Below are positions 48,266 through 58,986 of a stretch of DNA of 64,000 nt, piece by piece. The notes under the pieces were generated by a model, which was given only the letters and a program-made list of their open reading frames with translations, was not told the DNA's origin and did no database searches. Position 1 is the stretch's first letter, and every line of letters begins with the position of its first letter. The position numbers were made by a program, and so were the translations under genes. The DNA is from Nitrosomonadales bacterium (GTDB lineage: Bacteria > Pseudomonadota > Gammaproteobacteria > Burkholderiales > Gallionellaceae), in NCBI GenBank assembly GCA_023259055.1, contig JAHFQZ010000002.1, positions 186,001-250,000 on the forward strand, written 5' to 3'.

Positions 48266-49303
48266 GTGAGTACTGCTGCGTTTTCGGCCCCCCTGGTTCT
48301 TACCGCCGGCGAACCGGCGGGCGTAGGCCCAGATTTGTGCGTGCAGCTTGCGGTTACACCGCCCGATATCCCTTTCGTTATCGTTGCCGATAAAAACCTG
48401 CTGCTGCAACGCGCTACGCAACTAGGCATAGCCTTGAAAGTGCAAGACTATGTGGTTGGGCAGCAAATAGCTTGTCAGTCCTTCATACTGCCGGTAATCC
48501 ATGTGCCTCTCGCCGCTCCCTGCCATGCCGGAGTTTTGAATGCCACCAACAGCGCATACGTCCTTGCGACGCTGAAACGCGCGGCGCATGGTTGCCAAGG
48601 TAAAGAACAAGGGCGCGGAGAATTTTCCGGCATGGTGACCGCGCCGGTACACAAGGGCATTATCAACGATGCGGGTATTCCGTTCACCGGGCATACGGAA
48701 TTTCTTGCCGAACTAACGAATACAAAATTGGTGGTAATGATGCTGGTCGGTGGCGGGATGCGTGTAGCCCTCGCGACTACGCACCTGGCCTTGAAAGACG
48801 TGCCTGCAGCAATTACCCCCCCTCTATTGGAAAACGTGCTGCGCATTATTCAGCGCGATCTGCAAAGACGCTTCGGTATCGCGCATCCGCGTATCCTGGT
48901 GGCGGGGTTGAACCCTCATGCAGGCGAAGGTGGCTACCTGGGGCGCGAGGAAATCGAGGTGATGATCCCCGTGCTCGACAAACTGCGCACCGAGGGTTTC
49001 AATATAAGTGCGCCTTTGCCTGCCGATACACTATTTACACCGCACAGGTTGGCGCAATGCGACTGCGTGCTGTCCATGTATCATGATCAGGGATTGCCGG
49101 TATTGAAGCACGCCAGTTTCGGGCATGGGGTGAACGTCACACTCGGGCTGCCTTTTATCCGCACCTCGGTTGATCACGGCACGGCACTGGATCTGGCGGG
49201 TACCGGCAAGGCCGACAGCGGCAGCCTACTTGAAGCGATCAGGCTCGCCGCCCAGATGGCAAAATACGAGCTGGCGCACAACGAACAAATGTATCGTGCA
49301 TAA
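48266..49303 (+). CDS. pdxA: 4-hydroxythreonine-4-phosphate dehydrogenase PdxA
   Basis: NAD-dependent dehydrogenase of pyridoxal phosphate synthesis, 345 residues. It starts at a GTG four bases after the surA stop; [15 protein letters not shown] matches the family start. Metal-binding His residues are in [19 protein letters not shown] and [19 protein letters not shown], with [18 protein letters not shown] at the C-terminus. Its end overlaps the ksgA start by eight bases. Confidence 0.93.
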   Translation: MSTAAFSAPLVLTAGEPAGVGPDLCVQLAVTPPDIPFVIVADKNLLLQRATQLGIALKVQDYVVGQQIACQSFILPVIHVPLAAPCHAGVLNATNSAYVLATLKRAAHGCQGKEQGRGEFSGMVTAPVHKGIINDAGIPFTGHTEFLAELTNTKLVVMMLVGGGMRVALATTHLALKDVPAAITPPLLENVLRIIQRDLQRRFGIAHPRILVAGLNPHAGEGGYLGREEIEVMIPVLDKLRTEGFNISAPLPADTLFTPHRLAQCDCVLSMYHDQGLPVLKHASFGHGVNVTLGLPFIRTSVDHGTALDLAGTGKADSGSLLEAIRLAAQMAKYELAHNEQMYRA

Positions 49304-50081
49304 GGCTAAGAAAAAGTTTGGCCAGAATTTTCTTGTCGATGAGCAGGTTGTCACCGATATTGTTAATGCGATTCGCCCCGAGCCGACCGACAACATGGTC
49401 GAGATCGGCCCCGGCCTGGGTGCGCTAACCCGCCCACTGTTGAAACGGCTAAATCATCTGCACGTTGTGGAAATAGACCGCGACATCATTGCGCGATTGC
49501 AGAACGACTACCCCCAGGATAATCAGAAATCGAAATTGATCATTCATGCCGGTGACGCATTGGAGTTCAATTTAGCGACGCTTCCGGCACCGCTGCGCAT
49601 TGTCGGCAATTTGCCCTACAATATTTCTTCGCCATTGCTGTTCCATTTCGCCGCTTATGCCGAGTACATCAAAGACATGCACTTCATGCTGCAAAACGAA
49701 GTGGTCGAGCGCATGGTCGCCGAACCGTCCACGCCGGAATACGGGCGGTTGTCGGTGATGCTGCAATACCGCTTTTACATGGAAAAGTTGCTGGACGTGC
49801 CGCCGGAATCCTTTCGTCCCGCACCCAAGGTGGACTCAGCCATTGTGCGTATGATCCCGTTGCCTGCCAGCGAGATTATCGTGCGCAATGAAAAGCTGTT
49901 TGCAGCGGTTGTCAGGACAGCATTCGGGCAACGACGGAAAACATTGCGCAATACCTTGCGCGGTTATTTGAATGAAGCGGATTTTGAGAAATTGGGGATT
50001 GATGCGCAACTGCGCGCTGAGAATCTCGGTATGGAGGAATTTGCCAAAGTGGCTAATTATCTGGATGAGAGGGCGGAATGA
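49296..50081 (+). CDS. ksgA: 16S rRNA adenine dimethyltransferase KsgA (RsmA)
   Basis: Dimethylates two adjacent adenines near the 3' end of 16S rRNA. It has 261 residues from the GTG at 49296, giving [18 protein letters not shown] at the N-terminus, as in the family. The frame is open further back into pdxA, but that part is shadow. SAM-binding [12 protein letters not shown], the [13 protein letters not shown] catalytic motif and [12 protein letters not shown] are present. The start lies inside the end of pdxA, suggesting coupling. Confidence 0.93.
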   Translation: MHKAKKKFGQNFLVDEQVVTDIVNAIRPEPTDNMVEIGPGLGALTRPLLKRLNHLHVVEIDRDIIARLQNDYPQDNQKSKLIIHAGDALEFNLATLPAPLRIVGNLPYNISSPLLFHFAAYAEYIKDMHFMLQNEVVERMVAEPSTPEYGRLSVMLQYRFYMEKLLDVPPESFRPAPKVDSAIVRMIPLPASEIIVRNEKLFAAVVRTAFGQRRKTLRNTLRGYLNEADFEKLGIDAQLRAENLGMEEFAKVANYLDERAE

Positions 50082-50116
50082 GTTGCCGGGGTATCCCCGG
50101 CAAACACAGCTAAATC

Positions 50117-50506
50117 CTACCCCGTTTTTTTCTGAATCAACTCAATCTTGTACCCATCCGGGTCTTCCACAAACGCAATCACCGTGCTGCCGTGTTTCAT
50201 CGCTCCGGCTTCGCGCACCACCTTGCCGCCACGCTGTTTGATTATCTCGCAGGCGGCGAATGCGTCTGCCACCTCGATGGCGATGTGGCCAAATGCATTG
50301 CCAATCTCATATTTTTCCATGCCCCAGTTGTGCGTCAGCTCGATTACCGCGCCGTTGGCTTCATCGTCAAAACCGACAAAAGCCAAGGTAAATTTTCCTT
50401 CTGGGTAGTCGGTGCGGCGCAGCAATTTCATGCCGAGCACGCCGGTATAAAAAGCGAGCGATTTTTCCAGATCGACCACGCGTAGCATGGTATGAAGGAT
50501 GCGCAT
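50117..50506 (-). CDS. gloA: Lactoylglutathione lyase (glyoxalase I)
   Basis: Converts the methylglyoxal-glutathione hemithioacetal to lactoylglutathione. It has 129 residues, the short bacterial Ni-type length. Metal ligands fit His5 ([10 protein letters not shown]), Glu in [11 protein letters not shown], His in [11 protein letters not shown] and Glu in [11 protein letters not shown]. It is transcribed towards ksgA and divergently from thiD. Confidence 0.93.
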   Translation of the reverse strand: MRILHTMLRVVDLEKSLAFYTGVLGMKLLRRTDYPEGKFTLAFVGFDDEANGAVIELTHNWGMEKYEIGNAFGHIAIEVADAFAACEIIKQRGGKVVREAGAMKHGSTVIAFVEDPDGYKIELIQKKTG

Positions 50507-50548
50507 CAGGATTCCACTATTTCAATTGCCTTTGGGTTCGACAGTTAG

Positions 50549-50580
50549 GGTAAAATGCCTGCCCGGAAGCGCATTTTACC
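50549..50580. promoter_or_regulatory. 10-base inverted repeat in the gloA-thiD divergent region
   Basis: GGTAAAATGC (50549-50558) and GCATTTTACC (50571-50580) are exact complements with 12 bases between. Each arm contains a TAAAAT that could serve as a -10 element, so the repeat may be two back-to-back promoters or an operator. The half-site GGTAAA is shared with the palindrome before lptD. It lies 13 bases before the thiD start. Confidence 0.5.
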
Positions 50581-50592
50581 ATCGACCACATC

Positions 50593-51435
50593 ATGTCCGA
50601 ATTGTTCCCTCTAGTAATGAGCTTTGCCGCTACCGATCCCAGCGGTGGTGCGGGTTTGCAGGCTGACCTGTTGACTATTGCCAGCATGGGCTGCCACCCT
50701 TTATCGGTAGTCACGGCCATCACAGTGCAGGACACCAGCGGGGTGGATGATGTGTTGCCGATTGATCCGGAATGGGTGGTGGATCAGGCGCGCGCGATGC
50801 TGGAAGACGTGCCGGTAGCGGCGTTCAAGATCGGGTTGTTAGGCAGCGTGGAAAACATTGCGGCGATTGCCGAGGTGTTGTCGGATTATCCCGATATCCC
50901 GCTGGTGCTCGACCCGGTGCTGGCTTCGGGACGCGGCGACGAGTTGGTGAATGAAGACATGCTGGACGCGATGCGAGAGTTGCTGATTCCGCAGACCACC
51001 ATCATCACGCCGAACAGCATGGAGGCGCGGCGCCTCGCACAGGACGAGGACAACGAAGAAGATGACCCTACTCTTGAAGAGTGCGCCAAACGCATTCTTC
51101 GCATGGGTTGCGAGTATGTGCTGATCACCGGCACGCATGAACAGACACCCAAGGTCATCAATACCTTGTACAGCGAACGCGGAGTAATAAGCAGCGACAG
51201 CTGGGCGCGCCTGCCGGGAATTTACCACGGCTCCGGCTGTACCTTGTCATCTGCAATAGCGGCGCTGCTGGCCCAGGGCGTGGATGTGCCGGAGGCTGTC
51301 AAGGAAGCGCAGGAATACACTTGGCAAACCTTGAGCGCGGGCTTCCGCCCTGGCATGGGACAGCACATCCCGGACCGGCTGTTCTGGGCGCGCGGCGAAG
51401 AGGATGAAGAGCATCAACCTGAACGCCCGAATTAA
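50593..51435 (+). CDS. thiD: Hydroxymethylpyrimidine/phosphomethylpyrimidine kinase ThiD
   Basis: Phosphorylates HMP and HMP-P in thiamine synthesis, 280 residues. The ribokinase-like signature includes MSFAATDPSGGAGLQADL, VTAITVQDTSGV, VLDPVLASGRGDELV, TPNSMEARRLA and the anion-hole segment YHGSGCTLSSAIAALLA. An acidic insert (DEDNEEDDPTLEE, about 154-166) and an acidic C-terminal tail are unusual but harmless looking. It overlaps thiE by 32 bases. Confidence 0.92.
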   Translation: MSELFPLVMSFAATDPSGGAGLQADLLTIASMGCHPLSVVTAITVQDTSGVDDVLPIDPEWVVDQARAMLEDVPVAAFKIGLLGSVENIAAIAEVLSDYPDIPLVLDPVLASGRGDELVNEDMLDAMRELLIPQTTIITPNSMEARRLAQDEDNEEDDPTLEECAKRILRMGCEYVLITGTHEQTPKVINTLYSERGVISSDSWARLPGIYHGSGCTLSSAIAALLAQGVDVPEAVKEAQEYTWQTLSAGFRPGMGQHIPDRLFWARGEEDEEHQPERPN

Positions 51436-52063
51436 TGTTGTAAGCGGTTTGTATGCAATTACGCCGGACGAAGCCGACACGGCGGAGTTGCTGCGAAAAG
51501 CGCGCTTGGCATTGATGGGTGGAACACAGGTATTGCAGTATCGCAACAAGAGTGCCGATGGGGCGTTGCGCCTGAAACAGGCTGAGGCGTTGCGCGAACT
51601 GACGCATGAATTTGCCGTGCCGCTGATCGTCAATGACGATGTTGCACTGGCGCAGCAAGTGGCGGCGGACGGCGTGCACTTGGGCAGCGCAGACGGCAGC
51701 GTGGCGGATGCGCGTGCGGTTCTGGGGAATGGCAGGCTGATCGGTGTGTCTTGCTATAATTGCCTGATGCTGGCGCATGAAGCGGTGAGACAAGGTGCGG
51801 ATTACGTGGCATTCGGCAGTTTTTTTTCTTCCACAGTGAAGCCCGATGCTGTAGTTGCCACGCTTGGTTTATTGCGGCAGGCGCGCCGCGAACTGGCAGT
51901 ACCGCTGGTGGCGATCGGCGGTATCACCGTTCAAAACGCCGCGCAGTTGTTGGAAGCGGGTGCAAATGCGCTGGCGGTGATTTCGGCGGTATGGCATGCG
52001 CCGGACATCGAGAAGGCGGCAAGAGAATTTTTCTATCTATTTGAGCAAGGCAGGACAGTATGA
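51404..52063 (+). CDS. thiE: Thiamine-phosphate synthase ThiE
   Basis: Joins HMP-PP and the thiazole phosphate to make thiamine phosphate. It has 219 residues with the TIM-barrel signature [57 protein letters not shown] and [18 protein letters not shown]. The start lies well inside thiD in a different frame. It ends with ATGA overlap with hemL. The expected phosphate and Mg-binding segments are intact. Confidence 0.92.
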   Translation: MKSINLNARINVVSGLYAITPDEADTAELLRKARLALMGGTQVLQYRNKSADGALRLKQAEALRELTHEFAVPLIVNDDVALAQQVAADGVHLGSADGSVADARAVLGNGRLIGVSCYNCLMLAHEAVRQGADYVAFGSFFSSTVKPDAVVATLGLLRQARRELAVPLVAIGGITVQNAAQLLEAGANALAVISAVWHAPDIEKAAREFFYLFEQGRTV

Positions 52064-53340
52064 CTTCGCATAATCAAGAGTTGTTCGACAAATCCCAGAA
52101 AGTCATTCCGGGCGGGGTGAATTCACCGGTGCGCGCGTTCCGTTCGGTCGGCGGCACACCATTGTTTTTCCAGCGTGGGCAAGGGGCTTACGTGTGGGAT
52201 GTGGATGGCAAGCGCTATGCCGATTATGTTGGCTCATGGGGGCCGATGATCGTCGGGCATTGCCATCCTGACGTGGTCAAGGCGGTGCAGGATGCAGCGG
52301 CACAGGGGCTTGGATTTGGCGCGCCGACCGCAGCCGAACTGGAAATGGCAGAACTGCTGTGCAAGCTGCTGCCGAGCCTGGAGATGGTGCGGCTGGTCAG
52401 CTCCGGTACCGAGGCGACGATGTCGGCAATCCGCTTGGCGCGAGGCTTTACAGGACGCTCGCGCATCGTCAAGTTTGAAGGCTGCTATCACGGCCACTCG
52501 GATGGGTTGTTGGTGAAGGCTGGCTCCGGCGCGCTGACTTTCGGCCAACCGAGTTCTTCCGGTGTGCCCGCAGAGATCGCGGCACTGACCACGGTGCTGG
52601 ACTATAACGATGCCGCTGGACTGGAGAAAGCCTTCGCTGAGATGGGCAAGGAAATCGCGGCGGTGATCGTCGAAGTGGTGGCAGGCAACATGAATCTGGT
52701 TACGCCCAAGCGCGAATTCCTTGATGCAATGCGCAATCTATGCACCAAGCATGGCGCGGTGCTGATCCTCGACGAAGTAATGACCGGTTTCCGCGTCGGC
52801 TTGCAGGGAGCGCAAGGCCATTACGGCATCAAGCCCGATCTGGTCACACTGGGCAAGGTGATGGGCGGAGGCCTGCCGGCTGCAGCTTTTGGCGGGCGGC
52901 GCGACATCATGCAATGCCTGGCCCCGCTCGGTGCGGTGTACCAAGCGGGCACCTTGTCCGGCAATCCCGTCGCGGTGGCAGCCGGGCTGGCGACGCTGAA
53001 ACTGGTACAGTCTCCTGGTTTTTATGAGAGGCTATCGCAACTGGCGAAGCAACTCACCGAAGGACTGACCGCAGCGGCGAAGAAGCGCGGCATCCCGTTC
53101 TGCGCGCAATCGGTGGGCGGCATGTTCGGCCTGTATTTCAGCAAGTCATTACCAACCAGCTACGCCGAGGTGATGAGCTGTGACAAGGAAGCGTTCAACC
53201 GCTTCTTCCATGCGATGCTGGATGCTGGCCACTACCTCGCACCGTCTGCATTCGAGGCAGGCTTTGTTTCCGCCGCGCATAGCGATGCGGACATCGCCGC
53301 GACCATTGCGGCCGCCGACAAGATTTTCGCAAACTGGTAA
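52060..53340 (+). CDS. hemL: Glutamate-1-semialdehyde 2,1-aminomutase HemL
   Basis: PLP enzyme that makes 5-aminolevulinate in the C5 haem pathway. It has 426 residues. [20 protein letters not shown] near the N-terminus, [37 protein letters not shown] and the PLP-lysine segment [20 protein letters not shown] are present. It overlaps thiE by four bases and its TAA overlaps the engB ATG by one base. The other haem gene of the window, hemB, follows two genes later. Confidence 0.95.
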   Translation: MTSHNQELFDKSQKVIPGGVNSPVRAFRSVGGTPLFFQRGQGAYVWDVDGKRYADYVGSWGPMIVGHCHPDVVKAVQDAAAQGLGFGAPTAAELEMAELLCKLLPSLEMVRLVSSGTEATMSAIRLARGFTGRSRIVKFEGCYHGHSDGLLVKAGSGALTFGQPSSSGVPAEIAALTTVLDYNDAAGLEKAFAEMGKEIAAVIVEVVAGNMNLVTPKREFLDAMRNLCTKHGAVLILDEVMTGFRVGLQGAQGHYGIKPDLVTLGKVMGGGLPAAAFGGRRDIMQCLAPLGAVYQAGTLSGNPVAVAAGLATLKLVQSPGFYERLSQLAKQLTEGLTAAAKKRGIPFCAQSVGGMFGLYFSKSLPTSYAEVMSCDKEAFNRFFHAMLDAGHYLAPSAFEAGFVSAAHSDADIAATIAAADKIFANW

Positions 53341-53951
53341 TGGGGTTGTTTTCGCAGGCGGCGTTTTACACCACCGTCAATCACCTGAAAGATTTACCTC
53401 TGCACGGCGGCAGAGAGGTGGCGTTTGTCGGGCGTTCCAATGCGGGCAAGTCGAGCGCGATCAACACATTGGCGAACCATGTGCGGTTGGCCTATACCAG
53501 CAAGACGCCGGGTCGCACTCAGCATCTCAATTATTTTTCACTCGGCGACAACAACTTTCTGGTGGACTTGCCTGGCTACGGTTACGCCAAGGTGCCGCCA
53601 GATGTGCAACAGCATTGGGAACAGTTGCTGAGCAAGTACCTGCAAACCCGCGAGGAACTGGCAGGGCTGGTGATCATCATGGATTCACGCCATCCGCTGA
53701 CCGAACTCGACGAGAACATGCTGGACTGGTTCGCGCCGACCGGCAAACCGGTGCATGTACTGCTGACCAAGTCAGACAAGCTCAGCAGGCAGCAAGCTAC
53801 ATTGACCTTGAATCGCGTAAAATCCCATCTGGCCGAACATTTTCCGCAGTGTTCCGTGCAGTTGTTTTCCAGCCTGAAAAAAATCGGCATGGAAGAGGCG
53901 GAAAGGGTGATTGCCGGTTGGTTGCAGCAGACTGGTTCACAATCCCAATAG
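53340..53951 (+). CDS. engB: Ribosome biogenesis GTP-binding protein EngB (YsxC/YihA)
   Basis: Essential GTPase of large-subunit assembly and division, 203 residues. G1 is [10 protein letters not shown]2 lies around [12 protein letters not shown]3 is [12 protein letters not shown]4 is LTKSDKLSR. The start codon shares a base with the hemL stop. Directly after its stop lies a strong hairpin and a structured region before hemB. Confidence 0.93.
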   Translation: MGLFSQAAFYTTVNHLKDLPLHGGREVAFVGRSNAGKSSAINTLANHVRLAYTSKTPGRTQHLNYFSLGDNNFLVDLPGYGYAKVPPDVQQHWEQLLSKYLQTREELAGLVIIMDSRHPLTELDENMLDWFAPTGKPVHVLLTKSDKLSRQQATLTLNRVKSHLAEHFPQCSVQLFSSLKKIGMEEAERVIAGWLQQTGSQSQ

Positions 53952-53960
53952 ACAAAAAAA

Positions 53961-53993
53961 AGCCCCTAGCCAAGGGGATTGAAGCTAGGGGCT
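53961..53993. terminator. Strong hairpin after engB, possibly bidirectional terminator
   Basis: AGCCCCTAGC (53961-53970) and GCTAGGGGCT (53984-53993) pair perfectly around a 13-base loop. An A-run before it makes a good terminator for minus-strand transcripts; on the plus strand it lacks a U-run, so termination of engB is uncertain. Confidence 0.5.
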
Positions 53994-54038
53994 GAAGTCT
54001 TAACAAAGCGTTAAGATACACGTTCAGGGAGGAGAAAC

Positions 54039-54068
54039 GTGGAACGATTCACATCGTTCGCAACGTAA
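54039..54068 (+). CDS. Possible 9-codon leader peptide before hemB
   Basis: A GTG five bases after a near-perfect AGGGAGGAG opens a short frame VERFTSFAT and a TAA stop. The third hairpin of the region lies within it. Translation is uncertain; the strong ribosome-binding site may instead be the functional part of a small RNA. Confidence 0.25.
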   Translation: MERFTSFAT

Positions 54069-54084
54069 GATAAGGATTTACTGA

Positions 54085-55128
<1,044 letters not shown>

Positions 55129-55140
55129 GTATGGGTGACG

Positions 55141-55842
55141 CTATGCCAAATCAAACAGCAACACCTCAGCATTGCTTCCCGCCGCGAGGCTGACTCGCGC
55201 TTCGCCGACATACATCAACGCGTCTCCTGCGCTTAATTCATGGCCGTTGGCATGCAGACTGCCGCGTGCAACATGCAGATAAATCCTGCGTCCGGCGGCA
55301 ATCAGATAGGCCAGCGTCTCGACACCACCGTCCAGTAGCGCCGCCGACAGCCGTACATCCTGATGGATGCGTAGCGAGCCGTCCGCCGCATCGGGCGATA
55401 CCAGCAGGCACCAGTACCCACGCTTTGCTTCATCGGGGAACACTTTCTGCCAGTAGCCCGGTGCAAGCCCTTGCTCGTCCGGCATGATCCAGATTTGCAG
55501 CAGATGTACCGCTTCGCAGGCCGACGGGTTGAATTCGCTTTGCTGAACGCCGCTGCCGGCGCGCATCAGTTGTATCTCGCTGCTTTGGATGTCCTCGCCG
55601 TTGCCCATGCTGTCGCGGTGGCGCAGCCTGCCGGACAGGATATAGGTGACGATTTCCATATCGCGGTGACCATGCGTATCGAAGCCTCCTCCGGGCTGCA
55701 CAATGTCTTCGTTGATGACGCGTAGCGTGCTGAAGCGTACATGCGCGGGGTCTTGGTAGTCGGCGAAGGAGAAGCTGTGCCAGCTTTCCAGCCAACCGTG
55801 GTGCGCGTGTCCTCGTGCTTCTGCCTTACGTAATGTGATCAT
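55141..55842 (-). CDS. Pirin-like bicupin family protein
   Basis: Pirin-family (YhaK/YhhW-like) cupin of 233 residues. The first cupin holds H-x-H in GFDTHGHRDMEIVTYILSG. The second half of the motif reads MRAGSGVQQSEFNPS, where relatives with quercetinase activity usually have His two residues before Glu; here it is Gln. VHLLQIWIMPD follows as expected. Function in the cell is unknown; oxidation of aromatics is known only for some members. It is transcribed convergently with hemB. Confidence 0.85.
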   Translation of the reverse strand: MITLRKAEARGHAHHGWLESWHSFSFADYQDPAHVRFSTLRVINEDIVQPGGGFDTHGHRDMEIVTYILSGRLRHRDSMGNGEDIQSSEIQLMRAGSGVQQSEFNPSACEAVHLLQIWIMPDEQGLAPGYWQKVFPDEAKRGYWCLLVSPDAADGSLRIHQDVRLSAALLDGGVETLAYLIAAGRRIYLHVARGSLHANGHELSAGDALMYVGEARVSLAAGSNAEVLLFDLA

Positions 55843-55905
55843 GACGAACCTCCAGAAATCTGCCTATGTTAAAGGGGGCGGATCGTTTTGCGGGTTGCTT
55901 CGTAA

Positions 55906-56502
55906 TCAAACCACCAGCAATGCCTCCAACGCAGCAATATCCGCATGCGTATCCGGGTGGCGGCTGCCGCTATGGTGGGCGTTTTCTGGAAGGACGATGA
56001 TGTGTATCTGCACGCCGGATTCGCCAGTCAGCGTATAGCTCGGCACAGCCTCTAGGCGTCCGTTGATATGCACTTTCCATTCTCCGTCCTCGAAGTCGAT
56101 CTTGTGCTTAAGCAAGAACAGCAGCACGGCTTTTGCGTCATCGCTGAACAGCATCAAATTGATGTCCGACTGTTCGCCCGCCGTGCCGCTCAACACCGAG
56201 CCAGTCAGGTAGGGGTGAAACTCTGCCAGTAGTCGCATTGATGAGAGCGCATCTTCGCGCAGCTGGCGCAGGACGCCGGGGTGGGTGTCGTGCTGGTAGA
56301 GCGCGCGGTAGCTGTGCAGCGCCTCATCCACTTCCTGATTGCTGGGCAAGTGTTGGGTGTCCGCCGCACCCAGTTGCCGTGCGGCCTTGCGCTTGGCGAA
56401 GGCATGGTCGGTAATGCCGTCTTCAGCCATCAGTTTGGCGGCCTGATGCGCCAGTTGCTCGCGCATCAGGTCACGCTTTTGTTGTAGGCGTTCTTTAGCC
56501 AT
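55906..56502 (-). CDS. Conserved hypothetical protein with a nucleotidyltransferase-like segment
   Basis: A 198-residue protein. The N-terminal half is charged and helical (MAKERLQQKRDLMREQLAHQ). The centre, YLTGSVLSGTAGEQSDINLMLF, recalls the G-S...D-x-D strand of the polymerase-beta-like nucleotidyltransferases, although the second acidic residue is Asn (DIN), so catalysis is doubtful. It ends nine bases before the ponA stop region on the same strand, and its partner or substrate is unknown. The assignment is tentative. Confidence 0.5.
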   Translation of the reverse strand: MAKERLQQKRDLMREQLAHQAAKLMAEDGITDHAFAKRKAARQLGAADTQHLPSNQEVDEALHSYRALYQHDTHPGVLRQLREDALSSMRLLAEFHPYLTGSVLSGTAGEQSDINLMLFSDDAKAVLLFLLKHKIDFEDGEWKVHINGRLEAVPSYTLTGESGVQIHIIVLPENAHHSGSRHPDTHADIAALEALLVV

Positions 56503-56510
56503 ATGGGCGG

Positions 56511-58835
56511 TTAGAGCAGCTGGTCCTTGATGGTGTCTGCGGGTTTGATTTCTTCGCCTGGTGCGGGTATGGCCTGCTCTGCCGGAGCGTTCTCCTGGTA
56601 AAAATATTCGACCCTCGAGCTGTTGTCATCGCGATAGCCTTCCTCGTTGATACGCAATGCAACCATGTTGTCCGGCATGGTGTAAACAGCCTGCGGCACA
56701 TCCTTGAGGATTTTTTCCATATAGTTCATCCAGATCGGCAAGGCAGCTCCCCCGCCCGTTTCCTTGTCGCCCAAGCTGCGAGGCTGATCGTAGCCGATCC
56801 AGGATATGCCGGCTACGGTCGGATGGAAGCCGCAAAACCACGCATCGACAGAGTCATTGGTGGTTCCGGTTTTGCCAGCCAGATCCTGTCGGCCGAGCTG
56901 CATTGCGCGAATGGCTGTGCCGTGCTTGACCACATCCTGTAGCATGTTGACCATGGTAAAGGCATTGCGCACATCGATAACCTGCTGTGCACCTTCACCA
57001 GCTGCGACCGGATTGGTTTTGCTTAGCACATTGCCGCCCGCATCCTCAATGCGCTGGATGAAATACGGGGAAACTAGAAAGCCCCCGTTTGCAAATACAG
57101 AATAAGCAGCCAACATTTGCATGGGTGTCACAGATCCCGCGCCCAGAGCCATGGTCAGGTAGGCCGGATACTTGGTTGCATCAAAGCCGAACTTGGCGGT
57201 GTAGTCATGCGCATACTGAGGTGTGATAGATTGCAAGATTCGTATTGAAACCAGATTCTTGGATTTGAGTAATGCTTGGCGCATACGCATTGGGCCTTCG
57301 AATTTCTCATCATAATTTTTTGGTTGCCAAGGCTCGTTACCTGTTTGTTCGGCATCAAAGATCAAGGGCGCATCATTGATCACAGTGGCTGGTGTGAAGC
57401 CCTTTTCCAGTGCGGCTGAATACACGAAAGGCTTAAAGCTCGAACCCGGTTGACGCCACGCCTGGGTGATATGGTTAAACTGGCTGCGGTTGAAATCGAA
57501 GCCGCCAATCAGAGCATAGATGGCCCCTTCGCGTGGATTGCCAGAAACAAACGCGGCCTCGACTTCCGGAAGCTGGCTTATCTGCCAAATTCCTTTATTA
57601 TCTTTTTGCAATCGAATCAGTGAGCCGATATTAATACGCTGGTTCAGTGCTGCTTTTTTTGTTAAAGCAGGTTGTACGAAAAGCAAAGCGTCACCGCTGA
57701 TTTCGGCTATTTCCCCGCCCTTGCAATATGCACGGACTAATTTGGGCGAAGCTTCCAGAACTACGGCAGGAATCAAATCGTCGCTGTCAGAAACATCTTG
57801 CAGTGATTCTTCCAGTTGCTCGGCGCTATATTTGGCACTGGGGGTGTCTTTGGGTAAAGCAATGAAACCTTCCGGGCCACGATAACCATGACGACGGTCA
57901 TAATCCAGCACCCCGGCGCGAACGGCATGGTATGCAGCGAGCTGGTCTTGATACCGAATAGTTGTGTAAACCTTGAAGCCTTGCGTGTAGGTGTCTTCCT
58001 TGAATTTTTCATAAACAGCCTGGCGAACCATTTCCGAAAGGTAATCAGATTTTGTACCGAATTCATGATTGCCTCGCTTGGCTACAACAGGTTGCTGTTG
58101 GGCGAGTTGTAGTTGATCGTCATTGAGAAAATGCAGTTCATGCATGCGTCGCAGAACGTAAAGCTGACGCTGCTTTGCAAATTGTGGATTGACTACCGGG
58201 TTATAAAGAGAGGGCGCTGTAGGTAATCCTGCAAGCATGGCCGCTTCGGCAACAGTAACCTGGCTAAGTGGCTTGCCGAAGTAAATTTGCGATGCTGCGG
58301 CAAATCCATATGCTCGTTGACCAAGGTAAATCTGGTTTATATACAACTGCAATATCTCGTCTTTACTCAAACTATGTTCAATTTTAAAGGTTAGCAGCAC
58401 CTCGTTAAACTTGCGCGTATAGGTTTTTTCCTTGGAAAGAAAAAAATTGCGCGCTACCTGCATGGTGATGGTACTGGCCCCTTGCTTCACATGACCGGAG
58501 GTGAAATTGGATATTGCCGCACGGATTACCCCCTTGTAATCCACGCCGCCATGCTCGTAGAATCGATCATCTTCTGCGGCCAGAATGGCTTGTTTCATGA
58601 CCTCTGGCACTTCAGAGATAGCGACCAGCGCTCGGCGTTCTTCTCCGAATTCACCAAGCAGTTCACCCTCCGCGCTGTAAATACGAAGAGGTATTTTCGG
58701 CCGATAGTCGGTAAGCACCTCAAGTGAAGGCAATGTCGGGTAAGCCAAAATAACCGCTAAACCAAGCAATATCGCCGGTAGCAAGAATAGGGTTAAAGCG
58801 GCAAGAATAGTGAGAAGCCAGCGGCGGGAATGCAT
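56511..58835 (-). CDS. mrcA: Penicillin-binding protein 1A (bifunctional transglycosylase/transpeptidase)
   Basis: Class A PBP that polymerises and cross-links peptidoglycan. It has 774 residues: an N-terminal membrane anchor (about 8-32), a GT51 domain with AAEDDRFYEHGGVDYKG and GASTITMQVARNFFL, and a transpeptidase domain with Ser-x-x-Lys in PGSSFKPFVYSAALEKG and the KTG motif in LAGKTGTTNDSVDAWF. All catalytic motifs are present. It is divergent from pilM with a shared 151-base region, the common arrangement in proteobacteria. Confidence 0.95.
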   Translation of the reverse strand: MHSRRWLLTILAALTLFLLPAILLGLAVILAYPTLPSLEVLTDYRPKIPLRIYSAEGELLGEFGEERRALVAISEVPEVMKQAILAAEDDRFYEHGGVDYKGVIRAAISNFTSGHVKQGASTITMQVARNFFLSKEKTYTRKFNEVLLTFKIEHSLSKDEILQLYINQIYLGQRAYGFAAASQIYFGKPLSQVTVAEAAMLAGLPTAPSLYNPVVNPQFAKQRQLYVLRRMHELHFLNDDQLQLAQQQPVVAKRGNHEFGTKSDYLSEMVRQAVYEKFKEDTYTQGFKVYTTIRYQDQLAAYHAVRAGVLDYDRRHGYRGPEGFIALPKDTPSAKYSAEQLEESLQDVSDSDDLIPAVVLEASPKLVRAYCKGGEIAEISGDALLFVQPALTKKAALNQRINIGSLIRLQKDNKGIWQISQLPEVEAAFVSGNPREGAIYALIGGFDFNRSQFNHITQAWRQPGSSFKPFVYSAALEKGFTPATVINDAPLIFDAEQTGNEPWQPKNYDEKFEGPMRMRQALLKSKNLVSIRILQSITPQYAHDYTAKFGFDATKYPAYLTMALGAGSVTPMQMLAAYSVFANGGFLVSPYFIQRIEDAGGNVLSKTNPVAAGEGAQQVIDVRNAFTMVNMLQDVVKHGTAIRAMQLGRQDLAGKTGTTNDSVDAWFCGFHPTVAGISWIGYDQPRSLGDKETGGGAALPIWMNYMEKILKDVPQAVYTMPDNMVALRINEEGYRDDNSSRVEYFYQENAPAEQAIPAPGEEIKPADTIKDQLL

Positions 58836-58878
58836 TTGCAGTTGTCCGAAAATTTGATGATATTTGTTAGTATGTTAA

Positions 58879-58884
58879 ATTATA
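58879..58884 (-). promoter_or_regulatory. Likely -10 element for mrcA
   Basis: On the minus strand this reads TATAAT, about 44 bases upstream of the mrcA start. The -35 partner is weak (TTATTT, 16 bases upstream). Confidence 0.4.
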
Positions 58885-58920
58885 TAGTCTCTGCTGATTA
58901 AAATAACCCTCAAAAATAGC

Positions 58921-58949
58921 TTTACACGATTTATAGTTATTGCTAGGAT
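58921..58949 (+). promoter_or_regulatory. Likely promoter of pilMNOPQ
   Basis: TTTACA (58921-58926) and TAGGAT (58944-58949) are 17 bases apart, about 38 bases before the pilM start. The region is AT-rich, as expected for a promoter. Confidence 0.5.
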
Positions 58950-58986
58950 TTAAACCACTTTGTACAAATAAAGCTCTAACCGGTCT

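Larger units (their letters stand above)
53961..54068 (+). ncRNA. Candidate structured leader or small RNA upstream of hemB
   Basis: Three perfect hairpins occur in about 100 bases: stem 53961-53993, stem 53998-54016 (TCTTAAC/GTTAAGA) and stem 54042-54059 (GAACGAT/ATCGTTC). An exposed AGGGAGGAG at 54026-54034 lies between the second and third. The arrangement is denser than chance and looks conserved by structure. It may be a hemB leader or a separate small RNA. A link to the Rfam betaproteobacterial toxic small RNA is a guess from memory. Confidence 0.4.

Noticed and set aside
49170..49295. Upstream extension of ksgA
   Set aside because: It only reads pdxA in another frame; the family N-terminus begins at the GTG at 49296.
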